DNA from: Rhodospirillales bacterium
Lineage (GTDB): Bacteria; Pseudomonadota; Alphaproteobacteria; Micavibrionales; Micavibrionaceae
Length of the DNA stretch: 64,000 bases
Assembly: GCA_023898765.1 (NCBI GenBank)
Contig: CP060238.1
Span: 1,302,001 to 1,366,000, forward strand
Reading direction: 5' to 3'
Below are positions 1-10,485 of this stretch, one piece after another. Position 1 is the first letter of the stretch; each line of letters starts with the position of its first letter. The translations under genes and the position numbers were made by a program. Below the pieces are notes generated by a model that made no database searches, was not told the origin of the DNA, and saw nothing but the letters and a program-made list of their open reading frames with translations.

Positions 1-555
1 GCGGAAGTGGTGAAATACGGGCTGATAAACAAGCCGGACTTTTTTGATTGGCTGGAGGAAAAAGGGAAGGACGTTCTTGCGCTGGAGGAAGGGCCCCTGT
101 CCCGCGCCATTGAAACAAGCTGCGCGGCCAAGGCGGAGATTGTCGCGCAGGATGAGCGGGAGGCCGGAACGCGGGCGCTGCTGAATTTCGGTCATACCTT
201 CGGGCATGCGCTGGAGGCGGCGGCGGGGTACGACGGGCGGCTTTTGCATGGAGAGGCCGTCGGGATCGGGATGGTTCTGGCCTTTGACCTGTCGGCGCGG
301 ATGGGGCTTTGTGCTCAGGAGGATAAAACCCGTCTTGAAACGCATCTCAAAGGCTGCGGCCTGAAAACGCGGCTGTCCGATATTTCGCCGGCTTTGACGC
401 AAAGCGCGGAAGAGATTGCGGGGCTGATGAGCCATGATAAAAAGGTCGAAGGGGGCGTGGTAACCTTTATTTTAGCCAGAGGGATCGGGCAGGCTTTTAC
501 CTGCCGGGAGGTTAAAATGGAGGATGTCGTGGCGGTTCTTCGGGAATCGATGTAG
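1..555 (+). CDS. aroB: 3-dehydroquinate synthase, C-terminal part (5' end outside window)
   Basis: Shikimate-pathway enzyme that converts DAHP to 3-dehydroquinate with NAD and a divalent metal in the cytoplasm. The frame is open to the first base, so only the last 184 residues are seen. They begin in the family motif AEVVKYGLI. The metal-site block NFGHTFGHALE lies at visible residues 62-72, with histidines 65 and 69, followed by LLHGEAVGIGM (residues 81-91), which supplies a further ligand. These blocks and the helical tail are diagnostic of AroB. aroK, its usual partner, would lie upstream. The CorB-like gene follows after nine bases, so the two are probably co-transcribed. Confidence 0.95.
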   Translation, partial: AEVVKYGLINKPDFFDWLEEKGKDVLALEEGPLSRAIETSCAAKAEIVAQDEREAGTRALLNFGHTFGHALEAAAGYDGRLLHGEAVGIGMVLAFDLSARMGLCAQEDKTRLETHLKGCGLKTRLSDISPALTQSAEEIAGLMSHDKKVEGGVVTFILARGIGQAFTCREVKMEDVVAVLRESM

Positions 556-564
556 GTTTTAGAA

Positions 565-1845
565 ATGGATTTCTGGCTTTCGGTTGCGATCATTTTTGTT
601 CTTATTCTGCTTTCCGGCTTCTTCTCCGGGTCGGAAACGGCGATGACGGCGGCTTCGCGGGCGCGGCTGCACGCCTGGTCCAAAAAAGGAAACCGCCGGG
701 CGGACCTTGTGAACGACATTCGCAAGCGCAAGGACCGGATGATCGGGGCGCTTTTGCTGGGGAACAATCTGGTCAATATTCTGGCCTCCGCGATGGCCAC
801 CAGCATCCTTATCAAGCTGTTCGGGGAAGCCGGGGTTGTTTACGCGACGCTTGGCATGACGATTCTGGTGCTGATTTTTGCGGAAGTCCTGCCCAAGACC
901 TACGCCATTCACCATGCGGACAAGATGGCGGTGTTCATTGCGCCGGTTATCCGGCTTGTGATCTGGGTTTTTGCGCCGTTTGTGGAAAGCGTGAACTGGG
1001 TCGTGCGTCTTTCCCTGAAAGTGCTCGGGACGGATATGTCTCCGCCCCAGGGAAGCGACGAGGATGTTTTGCGCGGGGTGATCGACCTGCACGAAGGCGA
1101 GGAAGACGTGCAGGACCAGCGCGCCATGCTGCGCTCCATCTTGGATCTGGCCGATGTGGAGGTGGAGGAAATCACGACGCACCGGAAAAACGTGATTATG
1201 ATTGACGCCGAAAACCCGGCCGAAAAAATCATCGATGACGTTTTAAACAGTCCCTTTACCCGCCTGCCCGTTTACAAGGGCGATACGGACAACATTATCG
1301 GCGTTCTTCATGTGAAGGAGCTTCTGAAGGAGCTTCGCGCCAAATCCGGGCTGGGTGAAAATTTCGAGGAACATTTTGATATAGAGGGGCTTCTGACGCC
1401 GCCCTGGTTCATTCCCGAAAGCACGAGTCTTTATGACCAGCTTCAGGCCTTTCGGGCGCGCTGCGAGCATTTTGCCGTGGTGATTGATGAATACGGCACG
1501 TTCATGGGGATTGTGACGCTGGAAGATATTCTGGAAGAAATCGTCGGCGAAATTGATGACGAGCACGATGTGGCGGTGAGCGGCGTGCGCAAGCAGTCCG
1601 GCGGCTCTTTTCTGGTGGACGGCACGGTGACCATCCGTGATTTGAACCGGGAATTCGAATGGGAGTTGCCGGATCAGGATTATTCGACGGTTGCCGGCCT
1701 GATTATCCACGAATCCAAATCCATTCCCGAAAAAGGGCAGAGTTTCAGCTTCTACGGTTTCCGTTTTGATATCGTAAAACGCCAGAGGAACCAGCTGACC
1801 TTAATCAGGGTCACCCCGCCGAGACAATCTGTTGACATAACTTAA
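565..1845 (+). CDS. CNNM/CBS-domain membrane protein (CorB/HlyC-type)
   Basis: A 426-residue inner-membrane protein with the standard three-part layout. An N-terminal DUF21/CNNM domain (about residues 1-185) carries four hydrophobic segments and the motif GFFSGSETAM near residue 18. A CBS pair spans about 200-325 (FTRLPVYKG; FAVVIDEYGTFMGIVTLEDILEE). A CorC/HlyC-associated domain fills about 340-420. Relatives are linked to magnesium/cobalt efflux or resistance, and older annotations call them hemolysins; the transported ion cannot be read from the sequence. The length is usual for CorB/TlyC proteins. It follows aroB closely, an arrangement I infer to be an operon. Confidence 0.9.
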   Translation: MDFWLSVAIIFVLILLSGFFSGSETAMTAASRARLHAWSKKGNRRADLVNDIRKRKDRMIGALLLGNNLVNILASAMATSILIKLFGEAGVVYATLGMTILVLIFAEVLPKTYAIHHADKMAVFIAPVIRLVIWVFAPFVESVNWVVRLSLKVLGTDMSPPQGSDEDVLRGVIDLHEGEEDVQDQRAMLRSILDLADVEVEEITTHRKNVIMIDAENPAEKIIDDVLNSPFTRLPVYKGDTDNIIGVLHVKELLKELRAKSGLGENFEEHFDIEGLLTPPWFIPESTSLYDQLQAFRARCEHFAVVIDEYGTFMGIVTLEDILEEIVGEIDDEHDVAVSGVRKQSGGSFLVDGTVTIRDLNREFEWELPDQDYSTVAGLIIHESKSIPEKGQSFSFYGFRFDIVKRQRNQLTLIRVTPPRQSVDIT

Positions 1846-1860
1846 TCCTTTGCTTAGTTA
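1832..1860 (+). promoter_or_regulatory. candidate sigma-70 promoter for the small downstream gene
   Basis: A perfect -35 hexamer TTGACA (1832-1837) is followed, after 17 bases, by a poor -10 match TAGTTA (1855-1860). The -35 box lies inside the last codons of the CorB-like gene. It would serve the 94-codon gene that starts at 1895. The weak -10 keeps confidence low. Confidence 0.35.
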
Positions 1861-1894
1861 TGGCAGGAATTTCTTTAAAAAAGAGGGGTAGAGC

Positions 1895-2179
1895 ATGTCT
1901 ACATTGGGTCAGGAATTTAAAAAACAAGTATCTCCGCAAAATGTAACAGGAATGCAGCAGAGGGTGACTTCGCGTTGTAAAGAAGTCACCAATGTTCATC
2001 TCAACGGCGGTAGAACCGTATCTACAAGGAATAACCCGGGCGAAGTTATCGCATGGCTTTCAGAGGCGCTGGGAGAGGCTGCCGCAGGCAGAATTCCCGT
2101 TATTATAGATGATCGCAGCACACGTACGATTGATCGTGTGAGGGGCTGGGATTATTTGGCCTCTTGGCAAGTAAAGTAG
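1895..2179 (+). CDS. hypothetical protein, 94 aa
   Basis: I do not recognise this small protein. It has no signal peptide or membrane segment. The N-terminal half is rich in Lys/Arg/Thr, and the C-terminal half (EVIAWLSEALGEAAAGRIPVI) looks helical and then strand-like, possibly one small alpha/beta domain. The start has a purine-rich ribosome site (AGAGGGG) about 8-14 bases upstream. It is AT-richer than its neighbours and ends eleven bases before the convergent end of secA. It could be a lineage-specific orphan. It is probably a real gene because of its own promoter-like sequence and ribosome site. Confidence 0.55.
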   Translation: MSTLGQEFKKQVSPQNVTGMQQRVTSRCKEVTNVHLNGGRTVSTRNNPGEVIAWLSEALGEAAAGRIPVIIDDRSTRTIDRVRGWDYLASWQVK

Positions 2180-2189
2180 AAAGCCTAAC

Positions 2190-4919
<2,730 letters not shown>

Positions 4920-4950
4920 GACGCGAATCCTTTTTTATCCAAGCCCATCT

Positions 4951-4978
4951 GGTATAAGCATCCGGCCTGTAATGTCAA
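4951..4978 (-). promoter_or_regulatory. sigma-70-type promoter of secA
   Basis: Read on the minus strand, TTGACA (4973-4978) and TATACC (4951-4956) are separated by 16 bases. Initiation about seven bases further on would give a short leader of about 25 bases that contains the AAGGA ribosome site and the TTG start of secA. This is one of the best promoter matches in the window. Confidence 0.6.
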
Positions 4979-5027
4979 TTCGGACTTGCACTTTGTTGCT
5001 ATAGAGTGCAGTGTTCCTACCTGTTTT

Positions 5028-5036
5028 TGCTATACT
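5028..5036 (+). promoter_or_regulatory. candidate extended -10 promoter for the parvulin gene
   Basis: TGCTATACT is an extended -10 (TGn plus TATACT), with no clear -35 upstream. Transcription would begin near 5043, leaving a very short leader holding GAGG before the ATG at 5053. The leader is so short that this remains tentative. Confidence 0.3.
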
Positions 5037-5052
5037 CAAGTGAGGTTATAAA

Positions 5053-6108
5053 ATGTCTGAACAGCAGAAAAACAACAAGACAACGACAATATTGTTTTCC
5101 GTCGCGCTCGCCATTCTGGTGGCGGCCGGCGGGGCTTATCTTGTGATGAACAAGGAAAAAACGCCCGAAGCAGCGGAATCCGCGGCGGCTGAGATTTCGG
5201 CGCAGGGCAATGACGTTGCCACGGCGGCCGGAGAGGAAGAAACGGCGCCTGCGCAATCGGCCGAAAAAGAAGAAGGGTCGCAAGCCGGAAATGAAACCGG
5301 GGTTGCCAGTTTTGACGGGGTGGAGGTCAAGCCGGGAAATCCCGTCGTTGCCAAGGTCGATGGAAAAGAGATCACACGTGTGGATGTTTACCGCTACGTT
5401 CAGGGCATGCCGGCCAATATCCAAAGGCTGCCGGCCACGCAGGTTTATCCGCTGGCTATGGATCAGGTCATCAACACCCGCGTAATTCAGAACAAGGCGG
5501 ACGAGGCCGATCTGGAAAACGATCCGGAAGTGAAGGAACAGCTTGCGATGGCGCGTCAGCAGATTATGCGCAACATCTACGTTCAGCGCGCTGTGGATAG
5601 CGAAATTTCAGAGGGCGATATCAAAAACGCCTATGAAAAATATATAACCGCCGTGCCGGAAGTTGAAGAACGCCGCGCGCGCCACATCCTGCTGGATACG
5701 GAGGAAGAGGCCAAAGCCGTCATCGCCGAACTCAAGGAAGGGGCGGATTTTGAACAGCTTGCCAAGGAAAAATCCAAAGGGCCGACGAGCGTAAAAGGCG
5801 GGGATTTGGGCTGGTTCGCCCAGGCCGACATGGTGCCTGAATTTTCGGCTGCCGCTTTTGAAGGCAAGAAAGGCGCCTTTACGGCCGAGCCTGTCAAAAC
5901 GCAGTTCGGCTGGCATGTCATCAAGGTCGAAGATATTCGCCAGCGTCCCAAACCGACGCTGGAGCAGGTCAGGCCGATGATTCAGGCGGAGCTTCGCCGC
6001 GAAGCGCTGGATACGCTGGTTCAGGACTGGCGCAAGGACGCGACGATCGAGCAGTTTGACATCAACGGCGGCCCGCTGAACGAGACATCTCCCGCTGCCG
6101 GAGAATAG
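5053..6108 (+). CDS. membrane-anchored parvulin-type peptidyl-prolyl isomerase
   Basis: A 351-residue periplasmic foldase of the PrsA/SurA-like class. A short cytoplasmic N-terminus is followed by one membrane anchor (about residues 12-31), then a low-complexity Ala/Glu linker (35-85). A SurA-N-like helical region follows (about 97-200, VVAKVDGKEITRVDV...). The PpiC rotamase domain (about 208-295) contains RARHILLDTEEEAK, GGDLGWF and FGWHVIKV. It probably helps proteins exported by the divergent secA product to fold, an inference from function and neighbourhood. argJ, often found next in related genomes, is absent; mutT follows within five bases. Confidence 0.88.
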   Translation: MSEQQKNNKTTTILFSVALAILVAAGGAYLVMNKEKTPEAAESAAAEISAQGNDVATAAGEEETAPAQSAEKEEGSQAGNETGVASFDGVEVKPGNPVVAKVDGKEITRVDVYRYVQGMPANIQRLPATQVYPLAMDQVINTRVIQNKADEADLENDPEVKEQLAMARQQIMRNIYVQRAVDSEISEGDIKNAYEKYITAVPEVEERRARHILLDTEEEAKAVIAELKEGADFEQLAKEKSKGPTSVKGGDLGWFAQADMVPEFSAAAFEGKKGAFTAEPVKTQFGWHVIKVEDIRQRPKPTLEQVRPMIQAELRREALDTLVQDWRKDATIEQFDINGGPLNETSPAAGE

Positions 6109-6113
6109 TCTTT

Positions 6114-6563
6114 ATGAGCTGCGCAGAGGCTCTTGAAAAACCGCGCCCGCAAACACCTGGAGGTCTTCCGGTCCTTCTCGTGTCTGCGGGCGTTCTTTTG
6201 GATTCCGACGGGCGCGTTTTGATCGCGCAAAGGCCGGAAGGCAAGTCGATGGCGGGCCTGTGGGAATTTCCCGGCGGGAAGGTCCGGGAAGGGGAAAGCC
6301 CCGAATTTGCGCTCTGCCGGGAACTGGAGGAAGAGCTCGGCGTGGAGTTGCGGGAGTGCTGTTTGTCGCCGGTTGCCTTTGCCTCTCATGCTTACGATGA
6401 CTTTCATCTCCTGATGCCGCTTTATGTGTGCCGCGTCTGGAAAGGGATTCCAGCGCCCCGCGAGGGGCAGTCCCTGAAATGGGTCCGTCCCAAAGGGCTT
6501 TATAACTATCCGATGCCGCCGGCGGACGTTCCCCTTATTGCCCAGTTGATCGACAGGTTGTAA
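6114..6563 (+). CDS. mutT: 8-oxo-dGTP diphosphatase (Nudix, MutT)
   Basis: Sanitises oxidised guanine nucleotides. The Nudix box GGKVREGE...RELEEELG lies at residues 54-76 with all catalytic Glu residues, preceded by the MutT-typical AGLWEFP. At 149 residues it has the usual length plus a short N-terminal extension of about 15 residues. It follows the isomerase gene by five bases and precedes a methyltransferase by ten, so the three are probably one transcript. Other (deoxy)nucleotide substrates are possible, but the GLWEFPGGK block favours MutT. Confidence 0.88.
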   Translation: MSCAEALEKPRPQTPGGLPVLLVSAGVLLDSDGRVLIAQRPEGKSMAGLWEFPGGKVREGESPEFALCRELEEELGVELRECCLSPVAFASHAYDDFHLLMPLYVCRVWKGIPAPREGQSLKWVRPKGLYNYPMPPADVPLIAQLIDRL

Positions 6564-6573
6564 GCTTCCGGAC

Positions 6574-7326
6574 ATGCATCCCTCGGCCTATGACCTGAAA
6601 TCTTTTTACAACTCTGCGCGCGGGCGGATCGTCCGGCGGATTTTGCGCGCGCGCGTGGCGGATTTCTGGCCCGACACCGATACGAAAGCGTTGCGTGTTC
6701 TTGGCGTGGGGTATGCGGTTCCTTATCTGGCGTCCTATATGGACAAGGCCGAGCGGGTTGTGTGCGTCATGCCTTCGGGGCAGGGGGCGCATGGCTGGCC
6801 TTCGGACGGGGAAAACCTTGTCTGTCTGTCCGATGAAACGGCGCTTCCTTTCGAAACGAATTCGGTGGATCGCATCCTGATGGTGCATTCTCTGGAATTT
6901 TCGGGGTTTTTGACGCCGGAATTTGAAGAGCTTTGGCGGGTGCTCAAGAGCAACGGCCGTCTTTTGATGATCGTGCCCAACCGGATGGGGATGTGGGCGC
7001 GCGCCGACTGGAGCCCTTTCGGGCAGGGAACGCCTTTTTCGGCGCGGCAGGTGGAACTTTTCCTGCGGGAGAATTTATTTGTGCACGAGCGCACCGAAAA
7101 AGCGCTCTTTGTGCCGCCGTTTCGGCGCGACTTTTTTTTGCGGGCGGCGGGATATTTCGAGGAAATCGGGCGCATGCTTTTTCCCGCGATGGGCGGGGTT
7201 CATTTTGTGGAAGCCTCCAAGCAGCTTTATGCCGGAACCGGGCAGACGCAGCGTTCTTTGGCGCTTAAAAGGATCCGCAAAAGCGGGCTGGAAGTGCCGG
7301 AAGCCGCGCGGCGGGAGAAACTATAA
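6574..7326 (+). CDS. class I SAM-dependent methyltransferase
   Basis: A 250-residue protein with a Rossmann methyltransferase core. A variant SAM motif I (VLGVGYAVPYL, about residues 47-57) lacks the standard DxGxGxG. The acidic-loop region is followed by VDRILMVHSLEF (about 97-108) and ELWRVLKSNGRLLMIVPNRMGMWAR (motifs of the Methyltransf_11 type). The substrate is unknown. Similar alphaproteobacterial proteins are usually annotated only as methyltransferases. The stop codon overlaps the convergent metA gene by six bases. Confidence 0.8.
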   Translation: MHPSAYDLKSFYNSARGRIVRRILRARVADFWPDTDTKALRVLGVGYAVPYLASYMDKAERVVCVMPSGQGAHGWPSDGENLVCLSDETALPFETNSVDRILMVHSLEFSGFLTPEFEELWRVLKSNGRLLMIVPNRMGMWARADWSPFGQGTPFSARQVELFLRENLFVHERTEKALFVPPFRRDFFLRAAGYFEEIGRMLFPAMGGVHFVEASKQLYAGTGQTQRSLALKRIRKSGLEVPEAARREKL

Positions 7327-8361
7327 AGACTCCAGCGGGTTTTCCGGGTCGATGCCGTCCATGAAGAGTTTTTTGCGCGCGACATGAGTGGTCTGGTAGA
7401 CAAGCCCGATCCAGTTTCCCACGCAGGAGCGCGCGCTGTCGGACCATGTGTTGTCGAGCAGTTTGGTGATTTCTTTTTCCGGGAATTCGCCTGCCGGGTT
7501 TTTCCGGAAATTTGTGGCTATTTCCTTCACGTCTTTGGAGAAATAATGGGCCGGGAAAGGCGGGTAATTGCTGCGCTTTCCTTCCAGATGCAAAAGGATC
7601 TCGCGTTTATATTCCTTGAGAAGGCTCATAATGTCGTATTCGGGGTGGCCCTGAAAGCAAATCAGGCGAAAGCCGTCTTTGCTCGTGGCCATGTGCACGC
7701 CGGCCTCTTCGCTCCGGATCAGGATTTTCATGCCGGCTTTTTTAAATTGCTCCGGGGTAATGGCGTTCCAGCGGGAATGGGGGACATGGAACCGGGTGTT
7801 CATGCCCCGGACGACCGGATGCGTCCTGTCGACGACGCGGTGCTCGTACACGCCCCATTTTTTTTCAGGCAGCGGTTGTCGGCGCTGGCCGTACTGGAAT
7901 TCCATGACCGCATGGGTGGCCAGGCACGAACACAGCGTGGAGGTGACATGGGCGCGGGCCCACTCCAAAACGCCCTGGAGAGGCTTCCAGAAAGCCTCGT
8001 CCGCCAGGTTGGGGTTGGTGACGTTCGCGCCCGTGACGATCAGGGCGTCCAGCCCGTCTTCTTTGATTTTTTCGAAACGTTCGTAATATTGGTCTATATG
8101 GGCCGTTGCTTTCTTCCCGCGCTTTAATTCGGGCAGGGTGAAGGGATGGATGTATATCTGCGCGACGCGGGAGCTTTCGTTCACCAGCCGGAAGAACTGG
8201 CGTTCGGTGGCTTCCAGCGCGGCGTCTGGCATCATGTTCAAAAAGCCGATATGAAGCTCCCTGATTTCCTGTGTGAGCGCGCGCTCGGGGCTGAGGATCT
8301 GCCGCCCTTCCGAAAGGAGGCGCTTATAGGTCGGCAATCCGGTATGGGCGACAAGCGGCAT
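7321..8361 (-). CDS. metA: homoserine O-acyltransferase (MetA/HTS family)
   Basis: First committed step of methionine synthesis, acylating the homoserine hydroxyl. At 346 residues it has a glutamine-amidotransferase-like fold. The nucleophile is probably Cys146 in STLCSCLATHA; the His-Glu pair is His239/Glu241 in FQGHPEYD, matching the E. coli MetA triad. GVYEHRV and HVPHSRW are further family blocks. Whether succinyl- or acetyl-CoA is used depends on active-site residues I cannot assign safely, and many MetA proteins are acetyltransferases. It is a single gene between convergent and divergent neighbours. Confidence 0.9.
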   Translation of the reverse strand: MPLVAHTGLPTYKRLLSEGRQILSPERALTQEIRELHIGFLNMMPDAALEATERQFFRLVNESSRVAQIYIHPFTLPELKRGKKATAHIDQYYERFEKIKEDGLDALIVTGANVTNPNLADEAFWKPLQGVLEWARAHVTSTLCSCLATHAVMEFQYGQRRQPLPEKKWGVYEHRVVDRTHPVVRGMNTRFHVPHSRWNAITPEQFKKAGMKILIRSEEAGVHMATSKDGFRLICFQGHPEYDIMSLLKEYKREILLHLEGKRSNYPPFPAHYFSKDVKEIATNFRKNPAGEFPEKEITKLLDNTWSDSARSCVGNWIGLVYQTTHVARKKLFMDGIDPENPLESL

Positions 8362-8440
8362 TTATTGATTTCCCTGTTTACTCACAGTACAAAGATGTCC
8401 TTTATATTATTTGTTATACCGTTTCGCGAAAGTCAGGTCT

Positions 8441-9364
8441 ATGTCAGAAAAACCTTATAATTCCCCGCAGCTTGATAAAATCCGCCGGCAGATTGATGCG
8501 CTGGATGAACGTATTCACGATGCGCTTATGGAACGGGCGGAGCTGGTTTTGAAGGTTGGGGAGGAAAAGCGGAAAAATAATATCCAGATTGTCCAGCCCG
8601 CGCGGGAGGCGCGGATGATCCGGCGTCTGCTGGGGCGGCATCACGGGGCGCTGCCTGAAATGGCGGTGGTGCGGATCTGGCGTGAACTGGTGGGGGCGGT
8701 GTCTTTGCTGCAGACGGGGCTGAAGGTGGCTGTGGTGGCGCCGGAAGGCTATCCCGAATACTGGGATCTGGCGAAGGACTATTTCGGGAGCTGCCTGCCG
8801 ATGCAGAAAATTCTCTCTTCCTCTTCCGCCATCGGGGCGGTCCGGGAGGGACGGGTTACGTTTGCGGTTTTGCCGTGGCCGGACAATCAGGACCCGAATC
8901 CCTGGTGGTCTTATCTGGGGGAGGACGGCGGGGAAAGGTTGCAGATTATCGTGCGCCTGCCGCACGGGGATGACCCGGATTCTGCGGGGCCGGACCAAAA
9001 GGCTCTGGTGGTGTCCAAATCGGGGTTTGATTCTTCCGGCGATGAAGATACGCCGGATCGGGACCGTTCGTTTCTCCTGATCGAGTGCGGCGCGGAGGTC
9101 AGCCGGGCGAAAATTGTGGGGGCGGTGGAAAAAACAGGCATGGCGGCGCTAAGTCTGGCCTCGAAACCTGCGGCGGATTCCGATGAAAGGCGTCTGCATT
9201 TGTTGGAGGTGAACCGGTATATGGGCGATGGGTCTCAAGACAGGATAAAAGAGTTTAAAGCGGCGCTGGAAGATGAATCCGCCAAAATTGTTTGCGTCGG
9301 GGGGTATCCCACGCCGCCTGTCTATTCAAAAACGGTCCCGGCCAAAGAAAGCGCGGTGAAATGA
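8441..9364 (+). CDS. chorismate mutase with a divergent prephenate-dehydratase-like C-terminal part
   Basis: Residues 1-90 form an AroQ-type chorismate mutase domain (LDKIRRQIDALDERIHDALMERAELV, then the VG..K and arginine-rich helices). It converts chorismate to prephenate. The remaining 215 residues resemble the shape of a prephenate dehydratase/periplasmic-binding fold: LKVAVVAPEGYPEYWDLAKDYFG and REGRVTFAVLPWPDN sit where PDT has its GPEGT...A..YFG and G..D..V.PIENS blocks. The catalytic TRF motif is not evident, so this part may be regulatory or inactive. The ATG at 8441 is preferred over an upstream TTG because it aligns with family starts. It overlaps hisC by four bases (ATGA). Confidence 0.75.
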   Translation: MSEKPYNSPQLDKIRRQIDALDERIHDALMERAELVLKVGEEKRKNNIQIVQPAREARMIRRLLGRHHGALPEMAVVRIWRELVGAVSLLQTGLKVAVVAPEGYPEYWDLAKDYFGSCLPMQKILSSSSAIGAVREGRVTFAVLPWPDNQDPNPWWSYLGEDGGERLQIIVRLPHGDDPDSAGPDQKALVVSKSGFDSSGDEDTPDRDRSFLLIECGAEVSRAKIVGAVEKTGMAALSLASKPAADSDERRLHLLEVNRYMGDGSQDRIKEFKAALEDESAKIVCVGGYPTPPVYSKTVPAKESAVK

Positions 9365-10461
9365 CGCCGGACATCAAACCCAAAGCCGGCATTCTGGATA
9401 TTGCGCCCTATGTCGGCGGCGAAAGCAAGGCGCATGGCGCGGCGCGCGTTGTGAAGCTTTCCTCGAATGAAGGGGCGCTGGGGCCGTCTCCTCTGGCGGT
9501 GGAGGCGCTTCAAAAAGCGGCGCTGGACAAGCACCGGTATCCGGACGGCTCCTGCGCGGATTTGCGGGCGGCGCTGGCGCGCAAACACGGTATTCCGGTG
9601 GAGCATATCGTTTGCGGCGCGGGCTCGGACGAAATCATTTCCCTGCTGTGTCAGGCGTATGTCGGCGCAGGCGACGAGGTTCTTTATAGCGAGCACGGAT
9701 TCCTGATGTATGCGATCAACGCGCAGGCGGCGGGGGCCGTGCCTGTGTGCGCGCCGGAAAAGGGGCTCAAGGCCGATATGGATGCTTTACTCGGTAAGGT
9801 GAGCGAAAAAACGAAAATCGTTTTTCTGGCCAACCCGAACAATCCCACGGGAAGTTATTTGACCAGAGACGAGGTGCGGCGCTTGCGGGAAGGCTTGCCG
9901 AAGGATGTGCTGCTGGTTCTGGATTGCGCCTATGCGGAATATGTGGATGCACCGGATTACAGCGCGGGGCATGAACTGGTGGAAGCGTTCGGCAATGTCG
10001 TGGTGACGCGCACCTTTTCGAAGTTGTACGGCATGGGCGGTCTGCGGCTGGGCTGGGGGCATTGCCCGCCGGAGATCGCGGATGTTTTGAACCGGGTGCG
10101 CGGGCCTTTCAATGTCAGCAGCGTTGCGCAGGCGGCCGGTCTGGCCGCTCTGGCGGACGAGGATTTCGTGCAAAAATCGATCGCGCATAACACGCGCTGG
10201 CGCGGCTGGCTGGCGGAAAAGCTTTCGGGGCTGGGCCTGCATGTTTACCCCAGCGCGGCCAATTTCATATTGGTGGATTTCGGGGACGTCGGCAGGGCGG
10301 AAGAATGCCGTCTTTTCTTAAAAGACCGCGGTATTCTTGTCCGGCAGGTGGAGCGTTATAAACTGCCGGCGTGCCTGCGCATTTCCATCGGGACGGGGGA
10401 AGAGATGGCGCTTGTGTTTGAGGGGGTCAAGGACTTTATCCGGGCATCCCATTCCGGATGA
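9361..10461 (+). CDS. hisC: histidinol-phosphate/aromatic aminotransferase
   Basis: Class-I/II PLP aminotransferase of 366 residues. The PLP lysine is Lys221 in TRTFSKLYGMGGLRLGWG; the phosphate/PLP-binding AGSDE (87-91) and NPNNPTG (158-164) blocks are intact. The start at 9361 gives an ATGA overlap with the chorismate mutase gene, which favours it over an upstream in-frame start. Lying between a chorismate mutase and prephenate dehydrogenase, it probably serves as the aromatic aminotransferase (phenylpyruvate, hydroxyphenylpyruvate) as well as in histidine synthesis. This dual role is known for several HisC proteins and inferred here from context. Confidence 0.9.
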   Translation: MTPDIKPKAGILDIAPYVGGESKAHGAARVVKLSSNEGALGPSPLAVEALQKAALDKHRYPDGSCADLRAALARKHGIPVEHIVCGAGSDEIISLLCQAYVGAGDEVLYSEHGFLMYAINAQAAGAVPVCAPEKGLKADMDALLGKVSEKTKIVFLANPNNPTGSYLTRDEVRRLREGLPKDVLLVLDCAYAEYVDAPDYSAGHELVEAFGNVVVTRTFSKLYGMGGLRLGWGHCPPEIADVLNRVRGPFNVSSVAQAAGLAALADEDFVQKSIAHNTRWRGWLAEKLSGLGLHVYPSAANFILVDFGDVGRAEECRLFLKDRGILVRQVERYKLPACLRISIGTGEEMALVFEGVKDFIRASHSG

Positions 10462-10485
10462 GGTAGGAAAAGAGGAAGATTTTTT

